Assembly (NCBI GenBank): GCA_965372385.1
Contig: CBDVCD010000053.1
Coordinates: 1-15,795 of the forward strand
Length of the DNA: 15,795 nucleotides
Origin: JASJBU01 sp965372385
Lineage (GTDB): Bacteria > Pseudomonadota > Gammaproteobacteria > Chromatiales > Chromatiaceae
Direction of reading: 5' to 3'
The notes beneath the pieces were generated by a model. It was not told the DNA's origin. It saw nothing but the letters and a program-made list of their open reading frames with translations, and ran no database searches. This document shows, piece by piece, positions 7,594 through 14,556 of the stretch (positions are counted from its first letter, which is position 1; each line of letters begins with the position of its first letter). Both the position numbers and the translations under genes were made by a program.

Positions 7594-10500
7594 TTAGTCC
7601 TGTTCCAATTCGATATTGATGCCGAGAGAGCGGATCTCCTTCACCAACACATTGAACGATTCGGGCATACCGGCTTCCATCTGGTGATTGCCATCGACGA
7701 TGTTTTTGTACATTCGGGTACGCCCATTGACGTCGTCCGACTTGACAGTGAGCATCTCCTGCAAGGTATAAGCGGCGCCATAGGCCTCCAGGGCCCAGAC
7801 CTCCATCTCACCGAAGCGCTGGCCACCGAACTGTGCCTTACCGCCCAGCGGCTGCTGGGTTACCAGACTGTACGGACCGGTTGAACGGGCGTGCATCTTG
7901 TCGTCCACCAGGTGGTTCAGCTTCAGCATGTACATATAACCCACGGTGACCGGCCGCTCGAAGGAATCACCGGTGCGCCCGTCATACAGAGTGCACTGGC
8001 CACTCTCCGACAGCCCCGCCAGCTCAAGCATCTGCTTGATCTCGGACTCGTGGGCGCCATCAAACACCGGTGTCGCCATCGGCACACCGCCCTTCAGGTT
8101 GCCACACAACTCCAGTATCTCCGCATCACTCAGTGAGTCGAGATCCTCGGTCTTACCGCTTCTGTTGTAGATCTTGGCGAGAAACTCGCGTAACTCGACG
8201 ATCTGTGCCTGGGCCTCCAGCATGGCACCGATCTTGCGCCCAACGCCCTTCGCGGCGAAGCCCAGATGGGTCTCCAGCACCTGACCCACGTTCATGCGCG
8301 AGGGTACGCCGAGGGGGTTGAGCACGATATCCACCGGCTCGCCATACTCGTCGTAGGGCATGTCTTCCACCGGTACGATGGTCGAGATGACACCCTTGTT
8401 GCCATGCCGTCCAGCCATCTTGTCGCCCGGCTGGATGCGGCGCTTCACCGCCACATAGACCTTGACCATCTTGAGTACCCCGGGGGCGAGATCGTCTCCG
8501 GAAGTCAGCTTGCGCTTCTTTTCCTCGAACTTCTCACGGAAGGCCTCGCGTTGCGCCTTCACCTGTTCGGCTATCGCCTCCAATTGGGCGGCGGTTTCCT
8601 CCTTACGCAGGCGGATCTCAAACCATTTGTCCCGATCCAGATCATTCAGATAGGCCTTGGTGATCTTGGCGCCTGCCGAGAGGTTCTCCGGACCGCCATC
8701 GGCAATCTTACTCAACAGCATCTTCTCGACCCGTTGGAAGGTATCCGCTTCCATGATGCGCAACTGGTCATCCAGATCCTTGCGTACCCGGTCCATCTCC
8801 ATCTCTTCGATCTGCAGGGCGCGGGCATCCTTCTCGACCCCGTCACGGGTAAAGACCTGGACATCGATGACCGTACCTACTCGGCCGGAGGAGGCGCGCA
8901 AGGAGGTATCCTTCACATCCGAGGCCTTCTCGCCGAAGATGGCGCGCAGCAGCTTCTCTTCCGGGGTGAGCTGGGACTCACCCTTGGGGGTCACCTTGCC
9001 CACCAGGATATCGCTTTCGCGCACCTCGGCCCCGATATAGACGATACCGGACTCATCCAGCTTGGACAGCGCCGCTTCACCCACATTCGGGATATCGCCG
9101 GTGATCTCCTCCGAACCCAGCTTGGTGTCGCGGGCCATGCAGGTCAACTCTTCGATATGGATGGAGGTGAACCTGTCCTCGTCCACCACCCGCTCGGAGA
9201 TCAGGATGGAGTCCTCGAAGTTGTAGCCGTTCCAGGGCATGAAGGCGATGCGCAGATTCTGCCCCAGGGCCAGTTCGCCCATGTCGGTGGAGGGACCGTC
9301 AGCCATCACATCGCCACGGGCAATCCGATCCCCCACTTTCACCAGGGGGCGCTGATTGATGCAGGTGTTCTGATTGGAACGGGTATATTTGGTCAGATTG
9401 TAGATATCCACACCCGGCTCGCCGGCTTCGGTCTCCTCATCGTTGACCCGCACCACGATACGCGCGGCGTCTACCGACTCGATCTCACCACCCCGCGTGG
9501 CCACCACGGTGACGCCGGAGTCGATCGCAACCACCCGTTCCATACCGGTGCCGACCAAGGGTTTTTCGGCACGCAGCACAGGCACCGCCTGACGCTGCAT
9601 GTTGGAGCCCATGAGGGCGCGGTTGGCGTCGTCGTGTTCCAGGAAGGGAATCATGGAGGCCGCCACGGAGACGATCTGCTTCGGCGAGACGTCTACATAC
9701 TGCACCTTGTCCGGGGTCGACAGGGTGAACTCGTTCTGGAAACGGGATGAGACCAGCTCATCGATCAGCGTGCCATTCTCATCCACCGTGGCATTCGCCT
9801 GGGCGATGACGTAACGCCCCTCTTCTATGGCGGAGAGATAATCGATCTGCTCGGTAACCCGACCCTCCTCGACCTTGCGATAAGGGGTCTCCAGAAAACC
9901 GTAACGGTTGGTGCGCGCATAGACCGCCAGAGAATTGATCAGACCGATATTCGGTCCCTCCGGCGTCTCGATGGGGCAGACCCGACCGTAGTGGGTCGGA
10001 TGCACGTCACGCACCTCGAAGCCGGCGCGCTCACGGGCCAGACCGCCCGGACCCAGGGCCGAGACACGGCGTTTGTGGGTCACCTCCGACAGCGGATTGT
10101 TCTGATCCATGAACTGGGAGAGCTGGCTGGAGCCGAAGAACTCCTTGATCGCGGCGGACACCGGCTTGGCGTTGATCATCTCCTGAGGCATCAGACCTTC
10201 CGATTCCGCCTGGGTCAGACGCTCTTTCACCGCCCGTTCGACACGTACCAGGCCGACACGGAATTGATTCTCCGCCATCTCGCCAACACAGCGGATACGG
10301 CGGTTACCCAAGTGATCGATATCATCCACCACGCCGTTTCCGTTGCGGATATCGACCAGCTCCTTGAGCACATCGGTGATATCCTCCTTGCAGAGTATGC
10401 CTGCGCCCTCCTCGGCTTGACGGCCGAGACGACGATTGAATTTCATCCGGCCGACCGCTGAGAGATCGTAACGCTCAGAGGCGAAAAACAGATTTTTAAA

Positions 10501-11670
10501 CAGATTCTGGGCCGCCTCTTTGGTCGGCGGCTCGCCGGGGCGCATCATGCGGTAGAGTTCAACCAGGGCCTCCAACTCATTGGTGGTCGGATCAATACGC
10601 AGGGTATCAGAAATGAAAGGTCCGTGGTCGAGATCATTGGTAAAGATCGTATTGACCTTCTTAATACCCTTTTCGATGAAGGTATCCAGCAACTCTTCGG
10701 TGATCTCGGTATTGGCCGCGGCAATCAACTCTCCCGTCTCCTTGTCGACCAGATTATGTGCAAGTACCTCGCCAATGATGTATTCGCGCGGCACATCCAA
10801 CTTCTTGACACCTGCCTTCTCGAGTTCCCGAATATGCCGGGCGGTGACACGCCGTCCTGCCTCGACAATCACTTCATCACCGCCCTTGATATCAAAGGTC
10901 ACCATCTCACCACGCAGACGCTCTGGCACCAGGGCCACCTTCAGGGTCCGCTTGGTCAGGCTGAAGGTGTTGGTCTCGAAGAACATCCCCAGGATCTGTT
11001 CGGTTTCGTAGCCCAGGGCACGCAGGAGAATGGTGGCCGGCAGTTTGCGGCGACGGTCGATGCGCACAAACACGTTGTCCTTGGGATCAAATTCGAAATC
11101 CAGCCAGGAACCGCGATAGGGAATCACCCGGGCGGAAAACAGCAGCTTTCCTGAAGAGTGGGTCTTACCCTTGTCGTGATCGAAAAAGACGCCAGGCGAA
11201 CGATGCAGCTGGGAGACAATGACCCGCTCCGTACCATTGATGACAAAGGTACCGGTATCGGTCATCAACGGCAGTTCCCCCATATAGACTTCCTGCTCGC
11301 GAATATCCTTGACCACCTTGGAACCGGCCGGGGCCTCTTTATCGTAGATCACCAGGCGTACCAGCACGCGGAGCGGCGCTGCATAGGTGGTGCCACGCAG
11401 CTGGCACTCCCGTACATCGAAAACCGGGACGCCGAGACGGTAGTTCACATACTCGAGCACCGCATTTCCTGAATAGCTGGTGATCGGAAGAACAGACTTG
11501 AACGCGGCATGCAGACCCACGTCTTGGCGCTTATTCGCAGGCACTCCATCCTGCAAAAAATCACGGTAGGAGTTTATCTGTGTCGCAAGCAGAAAAGGCA
11601 CGTCCAAAATACTTGGACGCTTTCCGAAGTCTTTGCGGATACGCTTTTTCTCGGTGAACGAATAGGCCAT
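7594..11670 (-). CDS. rpoB: DNA-directed RNA polymerase subunit beta
   Basis: This encodes 1358 residues from the ATG at 11668-11670. An upstream in-frame TTG at 11691 would add 7 residues, but the ATG gives the family start MAYSFTEKKRIRKDFGKR and has GAGGGA 7 bases before it. Beta forms the other polymerase pincer and, with beta', the catalytic centre. The rifampicin-binding region is wild type: FFGSSQLSQFMDQNNPLSE (about 511-529) then THKRRVSALGPGG, with D522, H532 and S537 at the positions of E. coli D516, H526 and S531, so no target-site resistance is expected. The C-terminal GDKMAGRHGNKG and GGKAQFGGQRFGEMEVWALE motifs are intact. It lies 235 bases after rplL, behind an attenuator, as in other gammaproteobacteria. 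Confidence 0.99.
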   Translation of the reverse strand: MAYSFTEKKRIRKDFGKRPSILDVPFLLATQINSYRDFLQDGVPANKRQDVGLHAAFKSVLPITSYSGNAVLEYVNYRLGVPVFDVRECQLRGTTYAAPLRVLVRLVIYDKEAPAGSKVVKDIREQEVYMGELPLMTDTGTFVINGTERVIVSQLHRSPGVFFDHDKGKTHSSGKLLFSARVIPYRGSWLDFEFDPKDNVFVRIDRRRKLPATILLRALGYETEQILGMFFETNTFSLTKRTLKVALVPERLRGEMVTFDIKGGDEVIVEAGRRVTARHIRELEKAGVKKLDVPREYIIGEVLAHNLVDKETGELIAAANTEITEELLDTFIEKGIKKVNTIFTNDLDHGPFISDTLRIDPTTNELEALVELYRMMRPGEPPTKEAAQNLFKNLFFASERYDLSAVGRMKFNRRLGRQAEEGAGILCKEDITDVLKELVDIRNGNGVVDDIDHLGNRRIRCVGEMAENQFRVGLVRVERAVKERLTQAESEGLMPQEMINAKPVSAAIKEFFGSSQLSQFMDQNNPLSEVTHKRRVSALGPGGLARERAGFEVRDVHPTHYGRVCPIETPEGPNIGLINSLAVYARTNRYGFLETPYRKVEEGRVTEQIDYLSAIEEGRYVIAQANATVDENGTLIDELVSSRFQNEFTLSTPDKVQYVDVSPKQIVSVAASMIPFLEHDDANRALMGSNMQRQAVPVLRAEKPLVGTGMERVVAIDSGVTVVATRGGEIESVDAARIVVRVNDEETEAGEPGVDIYNLTKYTRSNQNTCINQRPLVKVGDRIARGDVMADGPSTDMGELALGQNLRIAFMPWNGYNFEDSILISERVVDEDRFTSIHIEELTCMARDTKLGSEEITGDIPNVGEAALSKLDESGIVYIGAEVRESDILVGKVTPKGESQLTPEEKLLRAIFGEKASDVKDTSLRASSGRVGTVIDVQVFTRDGVEKDARALQIEEMEMDRVRKDLDDQLRIMEADTFQRVEKMLLSKIADGGPENLSAGAKITKAYLNDLDRDKWFEIRLRKEETAAQLEAIAEQVKAQREAFREKFEEKKRKLTSGDDLAPGVLKMVKVYVAVKRRIQPGDKMAGRHGNKGVISTIVPVEDMPYDEYGEPVDIVLNPLGVPSRMNVGQVLETHLGFAAKGVGRKIGAMLEAQAQIVELREFLAKIYNRSGKTEDLDSLSDAEILELCGNLKGGVPMATPVFDGAHESEIKQMLELAGLSESGQCTLYDGRTGDSFERPVTVGYMYMLKLNHLVDDKMHARSTGPYSLVTQQPLGGKAQFGGQRFGEMEVWALEAYGAAYTLQEMLTVKSDDVNGRTRMYKNIVDGNHQMEAGMPESFNVLVKEIRSLGINIELEQD

Positions 11671-11739
11671 GCTGCCATCCCTCAGTGTCAAAGGCTTGGT
11701 GATTCATGTGTTATCCTGCCCTAGCAGATAAGCGAGCAG

Positions 11740-11787
11740 CAGAATAAGCGAAATATTCTGACTTCCTGTGCTGGCTTTAATGCCAGC
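11740..11787 (-). other. Two small hairpins in the rplL-rpoB spacer
   Basis: GCTGGC and GCCAGC (11770-11787) form a 6-bp stem with a 6-base loop, and CAGAATA and TATTCTG (11740-11760) form a 7-bp stem with a 7-base loop. Neither has a U-tract. In E. coli the same spacer holds an RNase III processing site between the attenuator and rpoB; these hairpins sit in the equivalent place, but the equivalence is inferred from position. A near-repeat of GCAG-ATAAGCGA also occurs twice here (about 11724-11751). Confidence 0.4.
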
Positions 11788-11843
11788 TAGTCTCTAAACG
11801 TTGGATGTTGAACTTTGCATACAACCCGCACCCAACAAGCGGG

Positions 11844-11873
11844 AAAAGGCCGGTGACGTAACGCCACCAGCCT
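11844..11873 (-). terminator. Attenuator between rplL and rpoB
   Basis: In the transcript GGCUGGUG pairs with CACCGGCC (arms 11865-11872 and 11848-11855; 8 bp with one U-G pair), a further inner CG/CG pairing is possible, and UUUU follows directly. This is a short intrinsic terminator about 35 bases after the rplL stop. A partial terminator at this place is known in E. coli, where it lowers rpoBC transcription relative to the stalk protein genes. No good promoter is visible between here and rpoB, so rpoBC should depend on read-through. Confidence 0.75.
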
Positions 11874-11905
11874 AATCACACAGTTTTAACCGATCGAGTA
11901 CAGAA

Positions 11906-12283
11906 TTACTTGATCTCGGCTGTAGCGCCAGCCTCTTCCAGTTTTTTGACGACCTCTTCAGCTTCGTCTTTTGAGACACCCTCTTTCAGGGTGGTCGGTG
12001 CCCCTTCGACAGCCTCTTTGGCCTCTTTCAGGCCCAGTCCAGTGAGGGCGCGAACCACCTTGATCACCGAGATTTTGTTACCGCCGAAACCAGACAGAAC
12101 CACGTCGAATTCGGTCTGCTCTTCCGCGGCGGCTTCACCACCGCCAGCGGCAGCAGGCGCTGCAGCCACTGCAGCGGCAGCGGTCACGCCAAACTTCTCT
12201 TCCATGGCTTCGACAAGCGCCACAACATCCATCACGGACATCTCGGCAATAGCCTCCAGGATCTCTTCTTTAGATACGGCCAT
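11906..12283 (-). CDS. rplL: 50S ribosomal protein L7/L12
   Basis: This encodes 125 residues, slightly longer than E. coli (121). L12 dimers hang from L10 to form the mobile ribosomal stalk that recruits and activates EF-Tu, EF-G, IF2 and RF3. The three parts are clear: an N-terminal dimerisation segment (about 1-33, SKEEILEAIAEMSVMDVVAL), a flexible Ala/Gly hinge (about 34-55), and the globular factor-binding domain with GGNKISVIKVVRALTGLGL and KEAKEAVEGAP. The ATG start has TAGGAG 6 bases upstream, a good ribosome binding site as expected for a protein needed in several copies per ribosome. It lies 59 bases after rplJ with no structure I can see between them, so one transcript is likely. 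Confidence 0.99.
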   Translation of the reverse strand: MAVSKEEILEAIAEMSVMDVVALVEAMEEKFGVTAAAAVAAAPAAAGGGEAAAEEQTEFDVVLSGFGGNKISVIKVVRALTGLGLKEAKEAVEGAPTTLKEGVSKDEAEEVVKKLEEAGATAEIK

Positions 12284-12342
12284 TGGTTAACTCCTAAAAT
12301 TTTTGATTAGCACAATAAAACGAATGACTTGAAATAAGCCGA

Positions 12343-12870
12343 TCAAGCCGCCTCTTTGGCGTCTTTGACCGCCGCCATAGTCCGGACCAGCTTGCCAGGC
12401 ACCTCTTTCAGGGTGCGAGCCAGCTTCTCCACCGGAGCCTTCATGACCGCCATCAGCATGCTGATAGCCTGATCATAGGTCGGCATCTTGGCGAGTGTCT
12501 CCAGCTCACTCGGCGCCAACATCTGGCCACCGATTGAAACCATTTTCACCTCAAGATGCTTATGCTCCTTGGCGAAGTCCTTAATGACGCGGGCGGCAGC
12601 ACCGGGATCCTCCTGCGAGAAGGCCAAGACCAACGGTCCCGTCAAACCCTCCTGCATGCAGGCAAAATCGGTACCCTCCATGGCACGCTTGGCGAGTGTG
12701 TTCTTGACCACCCGAAGATAGACCCCATTATTCCGCGCCTCACGGCGCAGTTCGGTCATCTCTTCGACGGTCAGTCCACTGTACTCAGCGGCAACCGCGG
12801 AATAGGCGCTGCTTGCTACGTCACTGACTTCGGCGACGATGGCTTTCTTCTGCTCTAGATTGAGTGGCAA
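12343..12870 (-). CDS. rplJ: 50S ribosomal protein L10 (stalk base)
   Basis: L10 anchors L12 dimers to 23S rRNA beside L11 and represses its own operon by binding the mRNA leader. The start chosen is TTG at 12868-12870, giving 175 residues that begin (M)PLNLEQKKAIVAEVSDVA. It is preceded at 5 bases by AGGAGGTGA, an almost complete complement of the 16S rRNA tail. An ATG at 12894 would add 8 residues (MHYQEVTT), but these would be coded by the ribosome binding site itself. The body matches the family (MTELRREARNNGVYLRVVKNTL, DPGAAARVIKDFAKEH). The C-terminal L12-binding helix is 10 residues longer than in E. coli between PTY and the end (46 against 36), with two similar KLxRT blocks. Total length in E. 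coli is 165. Confidence 0.97.
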   Translation of the reverse strand: MPLNLEQKKAIVAEVSDVASSAYSAVAAEYSGLTVEEMTELRREARNNGVYLRVVKNTLAKRAMEGTDFACMQEGLTGPLVLAFSQEDPGAAARVIKDFAKEHKHLEVKMVSIGGQMLAPSELETLAKMPTYDQAISMLMAVMKAPVEKLARTLKEVPGKLVRTMAAVKDAKEAA

Positions 12871-12875
12871 AGTCG

Positions 12876-12884
12876 TCACCTCCT
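12876..12884 (-). promoter_or_regulatory. Extended Shine-Dalgarno site that sets the rplJ start
   Basis: AGGAGGTGA on the minus strand can pair over nine bases with the 3' end of 16S rRNA. It lies 5 bases before the TTG at 12868-12870, which fixes that codon as the rplJ start. It is the strongest ribosome binding site in the window and may offset the weak TTG. Confidence 0.85.
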
Positions 12885-12925
12885 GATAATGCAAGGAACG
12901 GTTGCCCGCTCCTCAGTTACACAAA

Positions 12926-12979
12926 CGGCGTATTGCTACACCGCACTTCATCGCACACCATCATCAGGAAAATCCTGAT
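12926..12979 (-). other. Two further leader hairpins before rplJ
   Basis: CGGUGUA and UACGCCG (12926-12943) form a 7-bp stem, one U-G pair, closed by a GCAA loop of the stable GNRA type. AUCAGGA and UCCUGAU (12963-12979) form a perfect 7-bp stem with a UUU loop. Both lie between the L10-binding hairpin and the ribosome binding site, where a fold could carry the effect of L10 binding to translation initiation. The pairing is seen in the sequence; the role is inferred. Confidence 0.45.
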
Positions 12980-12989
12980 TTGGGTTGCT

Positions 12990-13041
12990 CCGTCTACGCA
13001 GGCAGATATTAAGCATCGCCGAGATGCACCTACGGTCTTTG
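12990..13041 (-). promoter_or_regulatory. L10 leader: L10(L12)-binding mRNA structure
   Basis: The transcript reads CAAAGACCGUAGG, then a hairpin, then CCUGCGUAGACGG. CCGU (13032-13035) pairs with ACGG (12990-12993), AGG pairs with CCU further in, an asymmetric internal loop lies between, and a GCAUC/GAUGC hairpin (13013-13027) caps it. These are the conserved features of the ribosomal L10 leader family, in which L10 with L12 binds a kink-turn and represses translation of rplJ-rplL. The position, about 120 bases before rplJ, is as expected. I recognise the core from memory and could not score it against a model. Confidence 0.8.
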
Positions 13042-13043
13042 AC

Positions 13044-13102
13044 GGTACCGGTAAACCGGTACCCCAAAGTTCATAGCGCTCCAGCCAGGGGCGCGACGCC
13101 CC
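13044..13102 (-). other. Inverted repeat and GC hairpin after rplA
   Basis: GGTACCGGT and ACCGGTACC (13044-13052, 13055-13063) are a perfect 9-bp inverted repeat with 2 bases between, ending three bases before the L10 leader core. GGGGCG and CGCCCC (13088-13093, 13097-13102) form a 6-bp stem with a 3-base loop, 17 bases after the rplA stop at 13121-13123. Neither is followed by a U-tract in the direction of transcription, so I do not call terminators. RNA processing or protection of the rplKA 3' end is possible. No convincing promoter for rplJ was found in this spacer. Confidence 0.4.
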
Positions 13103-13120
13103 GCAACTGAAGCAAAAAAT

Positions 13121-13816
13121 TTATACGTCGAGAGTTGCCTGATCCAAGGAGAGACCTGGCCCCATGGTGGATGAAACCGTAATCTTCTCCAGATAGACAC
13201 CTTTGGCTGCGCTCGGCTTGGCCTTGACCAAGGCAAGCAGCAAGGACTCCAGATTCTCCTTCAGTTTGACCGGCTCAAAGTCGACCTTGCCGATGGAGCA
13301 ATGGACGATGCCCGCCTTGTCGGTCCGATAACGCACCTGCCCGGCCTTGGCATTCTGTACCGCTTCCGCCACATTCGGCGTCACCGTGCCAACCTTCGGG
13401 TTGGGCATCAGGCCACGGGGACCCAGGATCTGACCCAACTGGCCGACCACCCGCATCGCATCCGGACTGGCGATCACCACATCGAAATCCATCTTACCCG
13501 CCTTGACCTCCGCCGCCAGATCCTCTAAACCGATAATGTCAGCACCCGCTTCCTTCGCGGCATCCACATTAGCACCTTGGGTAAATACGGCTACTCGCAC
13601 CGTCTTGCCAAGACCATGGGGTAGAACAGAAGCCCCACGCACCACCTGGTCAGACTTGCGGGCATCCACACCCAGATTCACACTGACATCCACGGATTCC
13701 GCGAATTTGACAGAAGAGACCTTCTTCAATAGAGAAAAGGCCTCTTCCACCGCATAGAGCTTACCCGTCTCGAGTTTCTCGTGGATTGCCTTTGCACGCT
13801 TACTCAACTTAGCCAT
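13121..13816 (-). CDS. rplA: 50S ribosomal protein L1
   Basis: This encodes 231 residues (E. coli 234). L1 forms the mobile L1 stalk at the E site and guides exit of deacylated tRNA; in many bacteria it also represses its own mRNA at a site before rplK. The opening MAKLSKRAKAIHEKLE is typical and the L1 signature region (ASPDAMRVVGQLGQILGPRG then LMPNPKVGTVT) is intact. The C-terminal half with GKVDFEPVKLKENLESLL is complete. The ATG lies only 3 bases after the rplK stop, and the ribosome binding site (GGGGTGGAG) is inside the last rplK codons, so the two are translationally coupled. The 250-base spacer after it belongs to the rplJ leader. Confidence 0.99.
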   Translation of the reverse strand: MAKLSKRAKAIHEKLETGKLYAVEEAFSLLKKVSSVKFAESVDVSVNLGVDARKSDQVVRGASVLPHGLGKTVRVAVFTQGANVDAAKEAGADIIGLEDLAAEVKAGKMDFDVVIASPDAMRVVGQLGQILGPRGLMPNPKVGTVTPNVAEAVQNAKAGQVRYRTDKAGIVHCSIGKVDFEPVKLKENLESLLLALVKAKPSAAKGVYLEKITVSSTMGPGLSLDQATLDV

Positions 13817-13819
13817 GAC

Positions 13820-14254
13820 TTACTCCACCCCCTCAACATCAAGACCCATCTGACGGGCACTGCCAGCAATGGTTCGCACCGCGGCGTCCATGTCCGCCGC
13901 GGTAAGATCAGGCATCTTGGTGGTGGCAATCTCTTCCAGCTGCGCCCGGGTCACGGTACCCACTTTGACTGAATTGGGGGTCGAACTGCCCTTCTGCAGT
14001 CCAGCAGCCTTCTTTAGCAGAACCGCGGCCGGAGGAGTCTTAGTGATGAAGGTGAAGGAGCGATCGCTATAGACCGTGATCACCACCGGAATCGGCAGTC
14101 CCTTCTCCACATTCTGGGTCTTGGCGTTGAACGCCTTACAGAATTCCATGATGTTGACGCCGTGCTGACCCAACGCTGGGCCCACGGGCGGACTCGGGTT
14201 GGCCTCACCGGCCTTGACCTGCAGCTTAATATAAGCCTGGATCTTTTTTGCCAT
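13820..14254 (-). CDS. rplK: 50S ribosomal protein L11
   Basis: This encodes 144 residues (E. coli 142). L11 binds the GTPase-associated region of 23S rRNA with L10, affects EF-G function and release, and is needed for RelA to sense uncharged tRNA. The proline-rich N-terminal switch NPSPPVGPALGQHGVNIMEF and the rRNA-binding C-terminal domain with SARQMGLDV near the end are both complete. It begins MAKKIQAYIKLQVKAG, with lysines where PrmA methylates L11 in E. coli. ATG start with GAGAGGT 5 bases upstream. It is the first gene after the long nusG spacer and is coupled to rplA at 3 bases. Confidence 0.99.
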   Translation of the reverse strand: MAKKIQAYIKLQVKAGEANPSPPVGPALGQHGVNIMEFCKAFNAKTQNVEKGLPIPVVITVYSDRSFTFITKTPPAAVLLKKAAGLQKGSSTPNSVKVGTVTRAQLEEIATTKMPDLTAADMDAAVRTIAGSARQMGLDVEGVE

Positions 14255-14434
14255 GTTTTACCTCTCTTTGGGTGCAAACGCCTGGGGCTTTCACCCAGGC
14301 TCCCCAATTGAAAATACCTCGGAGAAAAAGCATGCTCTGAGGCTTGGTTTGCGGCCGTTGGGCCGAATACTCGGCTGCTTATGGTTGGAGCAGCTTTGTC
14401 AGTAATCTGTTCTTGTCGTCCTTGGCTACTCGCG
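14255..14434 (-). promoter_or_regulatory. rplK leader with candidate L1 autoregulatory hairpin
   Basis: GCCUGGG and CCCAGGC (14280-14300) form a 7-bp stem with a 7-base loop, 25 bases before the rplK start. The same bases can pair another way: GGGUGAAA (14289-14296) with UUUGCACCC (14270-14278), 8 bp with one bulged base; the two folds exclude each other. L1 is known to bind its own operon's leader just here, so an L1 site is likely in this stretch, but I could not match the known L1 motif base by base. A weaker hairpin (14317-14342, 7 of 8 pairs) lies upstream. I searched by eye for -35/-10 pairs up to 14434 and found none convincing; CTGACA near 14400 lacks a good partner. Confidence 0.4.
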
Positions 14435-14553
14435 ACTTGGTAAGCAAATGTTTCATTGCCATCCATGGCGCAACTTTTGAGCTCTGTTTTACCCCCGGCC
14501 TGGGCCTCCTGCCCAGTCGTTCGCCGCGCTGCGTTTGTCCACTGGACTAATTA
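14435..14553 (-). repeat. Hairpin-rich repeat unit A in the nusG-rplK spacer
   Basis: This is one copy of a roughly 120-base unit found twice in tandem (the other begins at 14557). The first 90 bases (14435-14524) align with 14557-14646 without gaps, 74 of 90 identical by hand count. A further 20-base block (14534-14553) matches 14655-14674 at 17 of 20. The unit holds GCCATCCATGGC (14458-14469; a 4-bp stem with a 4-base loop), a 6-bp hairpin CTGGGC/GCCCAG (14500-14516), and an imperfect GTCC/GGAC hairpin (14537-14547). It has no coding sense: an ORF through it continues out of frame into rplK. The function and family are not known to me. Confidence 0.75.
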
Positions 14554-14556
14554 AAA

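Noticed and set aside
8266..9750. 494-codon open frame on the plus strand opposite rpoB
   Set aside because: It lies wholly antisense to a confirmed, conserved rpoB. Its composition (many His, Leu, Gly, Asp) is what results when the GC-rich codons of rpoB are read in reverse, and it has no family I recognise.
13088..13102. GC hairpin after rplA as a terminator
   Set aside because: The stem is only 6 bp and no U-tract follows in the direction of transcription; the T-run lies upstream of it.
14341..14434. Possible rplK promoter (CTGACA followed by TAAGCA at 15 bases)
   Set aside because: Spacing is short and both boxes are poor. A promoter near here is expected from E. coli, but the sequence alone does not show one.
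14080..14466. 128-codon minus-strand frame starting MDGNE in repeat unit A
   Set aside because: It starts at the ATGGATGGC of the repeat, crosses the rplK leader and continues out of frame inside rplK. It has no ribosome binding site close by, so it is a by-product of the repeat.
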